A DNA stretch of 64,000 bases from Merluccius polli (taxonomy: Eukaryota > Chordata > Actinopteri > Gadiformes > Merlucciidae). Location of the stretch: positions 46,001-110,000 of the forward strand of contig JAOPHQ010005442.1 in NCBI GenBank assembly GCA_030340625.1, given 5' to 3'. Both the position numbers and the translations under genes were made by a program. The notes beneath the pieces were generated by a model. It made no database searches. It was not told the DNA's origin and saw only the letters and a list, made by a program, of their open reading frames with translations. Positions 35,268 through 47,566 of the stretch are shown here, one piece after another (the stretch's first letter is position 1; the number at the start of each line of letters is the position of its first letter).

Positions 35268-38200
35268 CACACTTCTCCTTCTCTGGGGAGAAGGAGGGGG
35301 ATGGGTCAGACCATTTCCGATCTGCAAGAATGTTTGTTACTTCGCATCTATGACACTGTCCTTGTTCTGTTTAATTTACCAAAGATTAAACATTTGATAA
35401 CTTATTTGATCAGTTATTTAATAACTGCTAATAAATGAAACAATTTGTATAGGGGCAAGTAAAAAATGACTTAGGGCAAGTAGATTTCTGACCCACTTGC
35501 GGACAAGTGAAAAAAACATGAATGTTGAACCCTGGGCTGTCTCACCTTATAATACTCCTGGTCGTGTTCATACTTCTCTGCCCTCCACCGCAGACACTTT
35601 TCATTAAAGACGTGCAGGTCATTTATAGCTGGTTTCACTTCTGCAGGATTATAGAAGAACATATGGGCCCAGAACTACTACAGACATGACCGTTATCAGG
35701 CATCTTACTCAGGGACGCCTACAGCTGCAGACATTGGGGCTCCGACCCAGAACCTTTCAGCAGGGAGTCGAACGCCCTAAACACTGATTATCCTGCCCTG
35801 CTGGGCTGTATGTCAACAACAACAACAACAACACTGAAGTTAGATCACCATTTTGTGGAGTGTGTGGGTGCTAGCTGGTTTACAGCCTCACCTGACCTGA
35901 GTCAGACTGATTGGACTCTGGGTCTGGGTGGGGCTGCTCACCTGTGGTGCATTGGGGTAACCGAGGCACACAGGATAAACCATCCATCATCACACTTGAG
36001 GGAGAGCTTGACAGGTCAGCTTTTAACACCTGCTCTGGCTGTAACATTTTGGCCAATTCTTCAAATAAACTGGCTATAGACAACATCTACCTGTGTCATA
36101 TGCGTCGGAGCCCAGCAAAGGGTCTACCGCGATGCATTTTTTTCACATTTCAGTCATAATGCTTGTCATTTTCTGTCCGGAAATACATTGAATAGGTCCC
36201 ACGGGTCTTCTCTCTCACCTACACATTTCAGCGTGGCCTTCTGCCACTTTCCAGTGCTGCCACACACAGAGACGTTGCTCCCTCTCCAGCTGTGATATCC
36301 ATCCATGCAGCGATGCACCGTCACGCTGGTGTTGTACCGGACCACCACCGCCTGGGCCAGCCATGGAGCGGAACCACACCCAGCTGGGGGCGGCGGGGCG
36401 GGAGCATGCAAAGGTACAACATGACACAATGGATGATTGTGAAGGGTAAATAATAGTATTAGCCATCCATGAGAAGTGTCAAAGCAATACTCAATACGAG
36501 ATCCATCTGTCATGTCGTACTGGAAAACTTGGAAAAACTTTGGATTTATTTTACTCTGTAACAGACGCGATTTAAAATGTAGCAATGTATATTACTTCAA
36601 ACGAAAACATACTTAAGTAAAAGTAAAATTACTGATTTTAAAAATTACTCAAAAAAGTACACAATACTACAGGAGTACAAAAAGATCTACTTAAGTAGAA
36701 CTACTGTTACTTTGATGTTATTTTACTTAAGTTTGCTGTACCTTCACACTGCAGGTCTGACTCCTTCCACTGTCCATTCTTTCCGCACACGGACGAGTTT
36801 GTGGTGGCTGAAGTAGCGTGATATCCTTCATCGCACCGGTAATACACCATACTGCCGACGTGTGTGGCGTTATCCCACAACACCTTTGCATGCGGTTTGA
36901 ATAAAGGTTTTCCGCATTGGATTTCTACAATAGAACATTGTGGTCATTCTAGGATCAATGGGAGCGGTACGTCACAGTGATGAAGTTATGACAGTCCCAC
37001 CACAAAGTTATCCAAATAAAAGGGTGATCTCTGAGCGGGCTGTTGAAGAAGAAATGTCTGACTTATATTCTATAATAATTTGTAGTGTTAGAATATATTT
37101 AGAATATACTTATAATATATTTGTTTGGATTGATTGATATGTGATAGTTAACAGAGGCTAAAGATGATGACAGCTAAACATAAGCTTTCAAATAGTAACA
37201 AATTGTCCATCATGTTATTGATGTTTGGCAGCAAAGGAATCCAAATGTACAGAAGATATTTTAACAATATAAGTAAAAATACTGGTGTAGAAATCTACTT
37301 GAGTAAAAGTAAAAAGTGAATTTAGCCAGGACCAATAGATTGGACAGTTTCTGGCACGCAGGTGCAGTTCATAGAAAACTTGGGGAAACTTTGGATTTAT
37401 TTTACTCTGTAATGGACACGATTTAAAATGTAGCAATGTATATTACTTCAAACAAAACATACTTAAGTAAAAGTAAAATTACTGATTTTAAAAATTACTC
37501 AAAAAAGTACAAGTACACAATACTACACGAGTACAAAAAGATCTACTTAAGTAGAACTACTGTTACTTTGATGTTATTTTACTTAAGTTTGCTGTACCTT
37601 CACACTGCAGGTCTGACTCCTTCCACTGTCCATTCTTTCCGCACACGGACGAGTTTGTGGTGGCTGAAGTAGCGTGATATCCTTCATCGCACTGGTAATA
37701 CACCACACTGCCGACGTGTGTGGCGTTATCCCACAACACCTTTGCATGCGGTTTGAATAAAGGTTTTCCGCATTGGATTTCTACAATAGAACATTGTGGT
37801 CATTCTAGGATCAATGGGAGCGGTACGTCACAGTGATGAAGTTATGACAGTCCAACCACAAAGTTATCCAAATAAAAGGGTGATCTCTGAGCGGGCTGTT
37901 GAAGAAGAAATGTCTGACTTATATTCTATAAACTTTCGCAGTATTAGAATATATTTAGAATATACTTATATATAATATATTTGGTTGGATTGATTGATAT
38001 GTGATAGTTAACAGATGCTAAAGATGATGACAGCTAAACATAAGCTTTCAAATAGTAGCAAATTGTCCATCATGTTATTTGGGCTTATTAAGATTTAAGA
38101 GCTATTATTTGAGCATTTCTTTGTTAGAAATGACCTAGCCAGCTCAGTCAGCTATTAGTGAGTGAAATGCACTGTGAGAATATCTCTTTCGAGTTGACTG

Positions 38201-41200
38201 CGCCTGCCTCTGGAGCCCATTATATTTTAGACCGCTCCCGGGTAATTTCTGACCAATCAGGGCATCTATTGACTGATTGGTTCAGGGAATCCATCTTGGC
38301 CTGTCAATCACAGGTGTGTGAAATGCAACACTTCTCAATGGCGGAGAAATGAGTGAGGGAGAGAACAGAGAGGGAGGGGACGTTTTTGCAGCTTTAAGCG
38401 AAGGAGTAAGGAGTTAAATCAACACGTGTTCTGATGAATAAATGACTTCTAAGGGACGTTTGCGGTATCACCTTGGCAGAGGAACCGGGCCGGACTCCAC
38501 TCTCCAGAGGCGGAACACACAGACCCGTTTCCCTCCCCCATGTTGTGGTAGCCAGGCTTGCACTGGTAGACCACCCAGGAGCCCAGTGTGGACCCATTCC
38601 CCCACAATACGAATGCATGAGGGGGGTCTGGGGGCCCGCCACAGTTTACAGCTACAGGGGAACGGAAAGTTACTGCACTGTGAGGAGGCCAGGGTGACCG
38701 CAGCATTTGAATGCCAGCATCATAGGCTGTTGTTACCTTTGCACAAGATGTTTGGCCGTTTCCAATATCCGTGTTTTGTGCACACTGACATGTTGGCAGC
38801 ATCATGGCTGTTATTAAAGTCAATTTTATCCTCATGAAAGCCCATTTTACAGTAGTAAAACACAACCGTTCCAGGGCTGGAGCTGCCATTCCACAATTGG
38901 CCAGTATGGGGCAGTACATGTGGATTTCCGCATGAAATTTCTGAGACAGGAAATTACAAGCAGAAGTGTAATAATACAGAATATCTCATTAGAATTGATT
39001 GCAGCCTGAGTTTGTGCATTTTTGAACACTTGTTTAATAAAAACATTATTAAACAGATATGTGTTAAATGTAACTTTTTTTATATCTTCTTTTACCATGG
39101 CATGATATGGTTGGTTTGGTCCAATGGCCGGTGTCATTACAATGCAGCAAGCCATTTCCTCCACTGTTATTAAAGCCCTCTATGCAGGAATAAAGTACAG
39201 TGCTACCTGGGGCTGTGTCCCCATTCCACACCTGCTTAGTGGATCTGACCACAGGCGGACGGCCACAGGTGATTTCTGCATGATGGTTGGGTTGCACCAC
39301 AGCGATGTGATGGGTTCATAAAGGAAAAACTGTTATGTCCATCAAATGGAAACCTAATCCAGGTGTGTTTACACTTAAACTGAAATTGCAATTTCCAGTG
39401 ACATTGTCTCAGTTAACTTAAAAGTAAACGACTGTAATCCTACTCAGAATGTTGACTCGACAGATCTAACAGTGACTGTCTGTTGCTATGGATGTACCAG
39501 AGAGTTTAACATGGCAACAGTTGCTATGGAGAAAGGTTAACGGTAACAGTTGCTATGGATAGGCCTATACTGGATAGTTAATCGGTAACTGTTGCTATGG
39601 ATAAATGCGATAGTTTAACAGTGGCTGTTACAATGGATATGACTCCACATATGTTAACCACAACAGTAATGTGACAGGTGTACCTTCACAGAGCATGGAC
39701 ACCTCCCACTGTCCACTAGCGGTGCAAACTGAGACAGTGTCCCTTCCCACATTCTGATATCCAGAGTTACAGTGGTACAGCACCGCTGAGCCCAGCCGGG
39801 ACATCTTATCCCACCGCACCATGTGAGAGTGAGGTGGGGTCGGAGGAGAGCCACAGTCCACCTCTAAAGGGCCCAAGCAGTGACAGAAGCTGAGACGTTG
39901 CTGTGTCTAAAACAATAGACGGTGCTGCATTCTGGTTTACGGCCATGCTTTTCCCTGCAGGTTGTTTTTACATGAGCTTGTGTTGTAGCTGTTATTTGCC
40001 CATGAGATTAATAGAAGTCTGTTGGAAACAAATGTTATGCTAAATGGAAAAACACATGGTTAATAGCAGGTGTCCATGGGTAGGCAGACAGATTATTTGT
40101 TAGACCTGTTATTAAAGCATTACATGTAATGTGTTAGTTGTGTTTTTTCCATTTGTTTCCGATTTGTACGACTTTGTTTTGTTTAATTAGCCGTGTGGCT
40201 GGGTTTGAAGCTACAGTGGCATGTAATGAATACAATGAATGTATTATTTTAGTTTCTATTTAAATATACCACATAATCTGAAAATAACCAACACATATTC
40301 ATACCCCATACTTATGATAGGAATCAGTAACCTCTAAAAAAAAACAACTGCTGTCATCTGTCATCTTTTAAAGGCTGAAATAAATGTTTACATCGAACAT
40401 TTAAAAAAATATATTGTTGCTCATCAAAGGGTCTGATTTAAAAAAATATATTGTAATCCCTTTTTACAGTTAATATTAACTCCTGAAATAATATTAGCTC
40501 CTGAAACGTAAAAAAAAAAGGTTTTACAGCAGCCACTTATTGGGCCTTCGCATAAAGCCTCACACTCTCCGAGTCACCAGTTCATTCCATTACCTTTAAC
40601 CTTTAACATTTAGACATAGCAGCAAACGCATAAAAGCTTTACTCATTACTCTTTAACACCATGTTGTGTTCGTTTTTACAATGTTCTCGTGACGAATATC
40701 GTATTACACCAACAAACATCACATATGTAATCACCATAACCTCAATGACATGTTATCTTACCTTCACAAACCAGGCCTGGCCTGCTCCAGGATCCGTCCC
40801 CCCCACACGTGGACGACGTGTCTCCCCGCCTCAACACGAAGCCATCCTGGCAGCCCAAGAGGACCTTGTTGCCATACGTGGTGCCCGTGGTGGACAACAC
40901 CACCGTGCCCGCCACGGTGGGGGGGGAGGGGCCACAGTCAACCACTGAAGAAGAGAAAAGAAACTCTGTGTTTAGACCGAGTGGACCGTACACTGGCTGG
41001 TTGCAGGTTGCATTACAGTGAGCATGATTCATCTGTAAAGAGGATCACAGGTATATGTGTTATACATGTATAATAAATGTTATATAATAATTGTTTTTAT
41101 TATGATGTTATCTGTTATATAGAGTATTGTTTTGTATTGTTTGTATCATGCTGTAGAAACCCATTTGGGCTTATTTAAAACCACACCTAAAATGACTGAT

Positions 41201-42495
41201 AGCTCAGTGGCTCAACCCACTGATAGCATAGGCACCACGCCTGGCAGCGACCCAGGTTTCGACCCACGTCCGATGCTGCATGTCACTCCCTCTCTCTTTT
41301 AACCAATATTCCTATTTCTGTCTCAACTGTCCCATCCAAAATGTCACAAATAGCCCATAGAAATGGTGAGGGCGTGATAAGGATAAAAATAAATGCCTTC
41401 TAATTAAAGTTTGAATAATACAGCTGAGTGAACATAACCATGTGTTACCCTTGCAGGAGCCCTTGTCCCTGAGTGGGTGGAAGGGCTCGGCTGCGTTGTG
41501 GACTCTGTAACCCAGCAGGCAGCGGCACTCGAAGTCCCCCTCCAGGTTCTCACAACCGGCTCCCGCCCCACACACACCAGGGATCCTCTGGCACTCGTCA
41601 ACGTCTGGCACATCGCAGAGAAAAAGGTCAAGGAAACGTTGAGAAAAAACACACAAGGTGGTTGACAATGGGTTAGCGACATTTAGGGGTTCGATTTTCT
41701 TGGGAGTGCATCGAATTTGTTACTTCTTTTAAACTGCATAGCCCGGGGGGCGGGGGGGGGGTTTAATACAAGGAAGGGAGGCTAAAAGCTAATCACTAAT
41801 CATGGGTTTTGGATATATGGAATACATCTGTAATAGGGGGAAGGACAGTGGAGTGAATAGGTTTTTTTTTCCTTAGTCTGTAGGCATCCACGAGCAAATG
41901 CCTAACCTGCTCCATAATGACATGCATCTGGACACACACACACACACACACACACTCCCTCTGGAACAGTCTAACACCCTCTGTTAGATCAGCTGAGTCT
42001 GTAAACGGCTTTAAAACTTTAAAACTTCTCAAAACCCATCTCTATCATCTTGCCTTCCCTGTACAGGGGCTGTAATGGTCAATGGTAAATGGACTGCATT
42101 CATAGAGCGCTTTTCAGACCAGTGGCCACTCAAAGCACTTTACAATTACTGCCTCACATTCACCCATTCATACACACATTCATACACCGACAGAGGTGTC
42201 AACCATGCAAGGTGACAGCCAGCTCGCCGGGAGCAGTTAGGGTTAGGTGTCTTGCTCAGGGACACCTCAACACTTAGCTAGGAGTAGCCTGGGATCGAAC
42301 CAGCAACCTTCCGTTCACTAGGCAACCCGCTCTACCTCCGTGGCTCAGGAGTAATGTATTTTATTGTATTTTAAATTTAATACATTTTTCTGTATATATC
42401 TGTATATGTATGTTGTCTGTATTTCTGTATTTGTATCTTGTGCAGCACTTTGTAACTCTGTTTTAAAAGGTGCTCTATAAATACAAATGTACTTA

Positions 42496-42535
<40 letters not shown>

Positions 42536-44166
42536 GTTGTGAGTCCTCACCCTGGCAGTATGTTCCATCGTTAGGTATGAATGCGGTCTGGTGGTTGGAG
42601 GGGCTGAAGCCTGGCCGACAGGTGCAGTAGTAGCTGCCGAAGGTGTTGTGGCAGGAGGTGTGGAGCCCACAGATCTTAATTCCTATCAGACACTCGTCTT
42701 TGTCTAGGGGACCAGCATCAGTCAACATTGGTTCATGTTTTTCATTCATTCATTTTATTCATTGGTTCGACCTTTTTCACAGAGGTTTCCTCATCGTAGG
42801 ACGCATAACGCATTTTCAAAATGTAGTGAGAATAAGATCATATGTTGAAAGGGGAAAACAGTCAATTCATTTACTACTGGTGCATACTACTGGTTTTCCC
42901 TTTCTGATTCGGCGATCATGGTCATTAGAACCTTTTCACTTAATAAGTAGATTCCCATTTGAAACCTACATAATCTAATCATCCTCAAAATGGCAAAATT
43001 TGACATTTAAATAACAATTATAAGTTGAGACAAATGTATGTATGATTATCATGTTCATTATCCATGTGAATTTCATTTGGTGGAAGCTTTCATCTAAAGT
43101 GCCTTGCAATGCTGTGAGTGAATACATTCTTGGCATGGGTGGCCCCAGAAGGAATCAAACCCCTAACCCTACCTTTCTCGTTTGAGCAACACAACATTTC
43201 CCTAACCATGTGTTCTGATTCCTCTGGCTACTCTGCACTCTGTCCAGTTGTGGTTGTTTTTTCAAAACTTGGTTGTGCAGCACAGTTTGAAATTGGTGTT
43301 GTTGATCCAATTTGTATTGTATGCTTTGATTGATCCCAGCCTTACTTTTAAGATGCTTTGGATAAAAGTGTCTTGCTAAATGTAAATGTAGACTTAACCC
43401 AAAAGTTATGAAAATGACAAGCTAATTCAGCCCTGTGCTGAATGATCACAAAACATACAGTAGTGGAAAGGAATGTGATCCATACCTTGGCAATATTCCC
43501 TCCCGTTCCCGGAAAAGCCGTGCATGCAGATGCACATCTTGCCTGAGCCTTCCACCTTGTCGATACACACGGCGTTGAGGTGACACGACGCACAAATATC
43601 TTCAAGCTGTCCTGCAGCCGGCATGTCTATAGGGTCAAACACAGATAACACGTTCAATATCTATTGACATACTTTAACAATACATGTTGTGGTGGTTCTC
43701 TTTGAAAATTAGATAAAAAATGATTGAGTGTGTTTTCATAGTAAACTAAAAATAAATAGGAAAACATTTTCTTTGATTCCATGTCACAAACTCTAGGCCT
43801 ACACACTATATAATAGTTCTAGAATAATTACAGTGTTGGTTGAATAAGTAGGCCTATGACTAATTGATGTCTCACTGTTGTATTCATCCCTTTGTTTTTA
43901 ACAGATTTAACAGCAGCTTTCATTTTTATTAATTCATATAAAGCTCTTGTCATATTTTAATATACATAGTTTTTAATGTGAGCTGGCCAAAAGCACCAGG
44001 CCACTTTTAAACCAAACATGATTTGATGATTAAAAATAGATTGGAGTGAGTGTGGGTGAGCTGGTTTACAGCCTCACTTGGCTTGAGTCAGACTGATTAG
44101 ACTCTGGGTCTGTGGTGCAACTGTGGTGCATTGGGGAAATCAAGACACACGTTAGATCAGCTATCA

Positions 44167-44215
<49 letters not shown>

Positions 44216-44440
44216 AGAGAGAGAGAGAGAGAGGTTGACATGCATGCATTAAACATCTGCTCTGGCTGTAACATTCTGCCAAACCCTCCAATAAACCAGT
44301 TTGCGCAACATCGTGCGGCAGTAGACCCTATCACACGGCTTTGCTGGGCTCCTCTGACACACAGGACACAGGTAGATGTTGTACAAACCAGTTTATTGGA
44401 GAGTTGGCAGAATGATACAGCCAGAGCCGGTGTTAAACGC

Positions 44441-44508
<68 letters not shown>

Positions 44509-44642
44509 TTGTAAGTATGTATTATTATGAATTATATATTTTGTTACTAACCAGGCTACATAGAGTAAATGAATGTGTCATTCTCACCTGTGATAACAGA
44601 AAGTAGAACAATCAAGATCACGGGTCCATGTCTCCTGTCCAT
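32686..44642 (-). CDS. susd1: Sushi domain-containing protein 1, about 19 exons
   Basis: Type I membrane protein. Exons: 44642-44588 (signal peptide MDRRHGPVILIVLLSVIT), 43626-43486 (EGF), 42703-42551 and 41604-41449 (Ca-type EGF, DKDEC and DVDEC), eight sushi exons 40944-40762, 39863-39684, 39275-39096, 38940-38737, 38651-38472, 37780-37598, 36924-36742, 36383-36219, then 35640-35546, about 34554-34324 (contains PATNYTVSITAL, fibronectin-like), 33865-33771, 33671-33423, 33249-33210, 32952-32859 (membrane span VGVLVLVVLLGY), 32704-32686 (tail FFKRM, stop). AATAAA lies at 32637-32632. Sushi exons are all phase 1-1 and a multiple of 3. One junction (35546 to 34554) does not fit in phase, so an exon or another acceptor is missing; SIRNTPLYTTGRAF is open just upstream of the second exon. 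Human SUSD1 has the same order but only two sushi domains as I recall. The role is poorly known. Confidence 0.88.
34056..34260. mobile_element. 205-bp foldback MITE in susd1 intron
   Basis: Nearly the whole element is one palindrome: AGACCCTTTTCACAGAG ... CTCTGTGAAAAGGGTCT, with an inner stem GGGTCAGCTCCTTTTATGTA against its inverse. The flanks give TA...TA, as for a TA-duplicating element. No coding capacity. Confidence 0.75.
34811..35035 (+). repeat. 'GCTGGTTTACAGCC' repeat, copy C
   Basis: In susd1. At its right end the last 20 bases are turned back on themselves (CATCTCCAATAAACC and its inverse), giving a short hairpin at about 35007-35041. Confidence 0.8.
35183..35266. repeat. (AT)n microsatellite
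   Basis: About 42 uninterrupted AT units in a susd1 intron. Smaller (AT)n tracts are at 1809-1830, 14320-14342 and 49370-49392. Confidence 0.97.
35860..36125 (+). repeat. 'GCTGGTTTACAGCC' repeat, copy D
   Basis: Same landmarks as copy A, ending AGCCCAGCAAAGGGTCTACC. Between susd1 exons at 35640 and 36219. Confidence 0.8.
36522..37219. repeat. Sushi-exon tandem duplication, downstream copy
   Basis: About 698 bp matching 37374-38079 across exon 36924-36742 and its introns. The exon copies differ at two residues that I can see (SMVYYRC here, SVVYYQC in the other). Spacer 37220-37373 is not duplicated. Confidence 0.92.
37374..38079. repeat. Sushi-exon tandem duplication, upstream copy
   Basis: About 706-bp partner of 36522-37219, containing exon 37780-37598. 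Small indels in the introns (for example AATATACTTATATATAATAT here) distinguish the copies. Confidence 0.92.
41975..42490 (+). mobile_element. LINE 3' tail interrupted by a SINE-like repeat
   Basis: CGGCTTTAAAACTTTAAAAC at the left and GCACTTTGTAACTCTG ... GGTGCTCTATAAAT at the right are LINE-tail words. Between them, about 42066-42350 carries the common fish repeat with CATAGAGCGCTTTTC, GTCTTGCTCAGGGACACC and CTGGGATCGAACCAGCAACC. It lies in a susd1 intron. Confidence 0.55.
43075..43395 (+). mobile_element. SINE-like repeat with CTTTGGATAAAAGTGTCTTG tail
   Basis: The tail TGCTTTGGATAAAAGTGTCT followed by GCTAAATGTAAATG is the usual ending of several fish SINE/LINE families. The body is diverged. 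In a susd1 intron. Confidence 0.5.
44052..44445 (+). repeat. 'GCTGGTTTACAGCC' repeat, copy E, with inverted partial copy
   Basis: A plus-strand copy (44052 to about 44327) contains (CA)n 44165-44211 and (GA)n 44213-44232. It is followed at once by an inverted part copy (about 44330-44425: GGACACAGGTAGATGTTG, ACCAGTTTATTGGAGAG). Confidence 0.75.
44445..44502. repeat. (CT)n microsatellite
   Basis: About 29 CT units just upstream of the susd1 signal-peptide exon, in intron 1. Confidence 0.95.
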
Positions 44643-44696
44643 CCTCTGGAGAGTGTTTTGGTCGTTTGTCTGTATTTTGTCTTCATTTCAAACATC

Positions 44697-44698
44697 AG

Positions 44699-44754
<56 letters not shown>

Positions 44755-44757
44755 GTC
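44697..44757. repeat. (ATC)n microsatellite upstream of susd1
   Basis: About 20 ATC/CAT units, 55 bp upstream of the susd1 ATG. It is therefore in the promoter or 5' UTR, and its length could affect expression. Confidence 0.93.
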
Positions 44758-44759
44758 GT

Positions 44760-45642
44760 CACTCTAAAAAAACCACAACCTTACAACAACCAACAACCTC
44801 CGTGTCCTAATGTCCGGCCCAATGACGCTGAGTGGTCTTGATAACCAGAATTATTATTATCATCCAGAAACTATTTTCCCCCTCTCAACGGTCCCCTTGG
44901 AGATGGTGGTTTGTGGCTTCGGCAGACATCCTCTTCTAGCGGTTACGCTGTTCTGCTGCACTTGTGTTGGTGTCAGCGAATGTGTGCCGAGCGACACTGT
45001 TGGCTCGTCAAATGATTCAAACTTGAACCTACTGCAGGATGTCTGATAAGGGTGTTCTGTATTTGGCTGACCGAACCTGCTGCGATATCATCTAAAATCA
45101 GATTTGCAACTTTTTAGCATCCAAATGTGTTATGAATCGTCTTGTAGGTGATGACTGATATTTTTTGTTATTTTAAAACTCAATGTATATGTTCAGCAGT
45201 ACAGTGGGCTATATTTACACAAACTTACAGATTAACATTGTGAGTCACCTATGTTGTATATATGCACAATGATACAAATGTCTATCACTCTTAGTTTGTT
45301 TTGCTCTGCTAAACAGACACCAATTGATGAAGACCTTAACTCAGAAGCAGAGGGACTAGTTAGTGAAGGGAACCCTGTGGGGGGGGGGGGGGGGGGGGCT
45401 TCTGTCATGGGCTGTCATGATGTGGGAGGGTAAGATAAGTCGTGTGGGTTGCTATCTCTCTGCCCACCAGGAATGACGAGCTAAGGTCACTGTCAGTCTT
45501 CCCCCCATCGCCTGCTGGGTTTCCTTGATTACAGACAAGCCAGCCCATAGACCCTCCCCACTCTTGAACACATGTAAAAAGGCCCAAATGTGTCACTAGG
45601 GTTCAAGGTGACACGTGGGGCCCAACCGTGAGAGTTTAGTGT

Positions 45643-45739
<97 letters not shown>

Positions 45740-46063
45740 TGGCTCTATGCTGCCCCAGTGGTTCTGCTCCAGCTGCCAGTACGAGAGAGAGCAGAAGAAG
45801 ATAATGAGCTACACTGGGACCTGGTGCGCCACCACATTCTCACTTCTCATTCTTTATTATTTTACACTGAAACACTGTAAAGTGACCTTAAGTGACCTGA
45901 AAGACGTCCATAAATGTAAATTCTTATTATTATTACAATGCAACTTACAGTTATAAGCTCTTATCATGCCTCCTGGTCCTGGACACTTAAAAGTTGGTGT
46001 GGGCCAAAAGTTGGCTTGTTTTTGTCATGTGTTTGGAGATGGATGGTTGATATTGTTGATATG

Positions 46064-46102
<39 letters not shown>

Positions 46103-46412
46103 GTGTTTTCTTCTGTATATGAATTGCATTTTTACTGTCTAATTTTTAATAAATGTATTTCACATCACCAAGATTATTGATTCTGTATTTTATTTCATAT
46201 AGGCCTACATGTATCTATATTCAAATTCCTACATTGTAGATCATGAGTTCAGATTAGATAATATGCTTTCATTAGATGTATAGAAGTGTCTGTAACATTT
46301 TGAATAGATTGTATGACATGTCTAATTTGTTGTAATTATCACCTTTTTTTTCTGGCAAGCTATTCAAATGTCTATCATTTGTGAGCCATTAACAAATGGT
46401 TAGTTAGTGATG

Positions 46413-46498
<86 letters not shown>

Positions 46499-47560
46499 TA
46501 TATATTAATAATGATGTATAATACTGTATAATAATGATTCAACACATACATATAGTATACAGTTCATACATTTGTATTCCTTTTTGTATATGAATGATGT
46601 CATGTTTCATACTGTCCATACTGTTTTTTGTTTAAATCAGCATTCTCTAGTCTCAACCAACATGATTATAATGAACTCATGAAATGAATCATTATTGCAA
46701 TATTTCTTCCATAATATCCTTTCACTTTTATTTGGTTTATATCATGGCTGCATTGCACTCTGATGCCACTAAGATGAGCAGCGCCTTAACTCATAGCATG
46801 ATGGGAGAGCCCAGCGGCCTCACTAGTGAGCATACTGAGAGTATCGTGACAAGTCATGCTGGCCTTGTTATCAGGGTAGGTACCAACAGCACTGACCCTA
46901 ACCTTATTCAGGACATTTAACGCTGAAGACACGGCCCACACGATGTTCATTTGAGCTTGTCAACTCTACAGTAGAAACGGTTCGCTATTATTAATAAGAC
47001 ACCAATCTATGGTTGGTGTTTGTGATGTCTCTAAACAGTTTGTGGTGTTTTGTGTCACTGTGGACAGAAAGACAAGGAGACTCCTGAACCTCAGCGGTCC
47101 AGCCAACAGCGGAGGTAAAGAAATCACCCATTACAACATTCAGTCTCTCTAAACTGTTTCACTTTGTGTAGGTAATGATAAGAAAACAGGAACATGGTCA
47201 TATAATAGACCATGTTATAACTGCCCACGAACTGAGGAATTACATGCAAGTTGCGTAGTGTCGCCGCTAGACGGCGCCACTCGTACAATAACTTGTGACG
47301 ACCGTGAATCAGATGGTCAGATATATTAGGCTACAATAGTTCAAAAATAGTACTTCACGAAAATATACATGTAGCCTATGAAGTATCCTAAATATATCTT
47401 GTATTATATATCTGGTGCTGGTGTCTGTGTGTGGACACCAGCACCAGAGGAGGCGGCTGTGATGGCGGCTTGAGCTTCCTCAACGTTTTTTTCTCACCCG
47501 ATCCCAATTGTCTATCTGTTGTTCACCATATTCTCACATCGTGTATATTGATATATTTTC
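44760..47560. other. susd1 upstream region without a supported gene
   Basis: Holds a G run (45378-45398), (GT)n at 45642-45738, (GT)n at 46066-46099 and (GT)n at 46415-46497. Two short plus-strand ORFs end similarly (SNDSNLNLLQDV to 45046 and NSTDPNLIQDI to 46920), which might be diverged relics of one sequence. I do not recognise them and see no coherent exon structure. Confidence 0.5.
45642..45738. repeat. (GT)n microsatellite
   Basis: About 48 GT units, the longest dinucleotide run in the window. A second long run is at 46415-46497. Confidence 0.97.
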
Positions 47561-47566
47561 GTGTTT

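Noticed and set aside
45615..45956. ORF with poly-(VC) run followed by PQWFCSSCQYEREQKK
   Set aside because: Mostly a GT microsatellite; the short downstream part has no partner exons and I recognise no family.
46684..46920. 78-aa plus-strand ORF ending NSTDPNLIQDI
   Set aside because: A weak likeness to 44810-45046 is intriguing, but there is no exon context, signal or known family; left unannotated as a gene.
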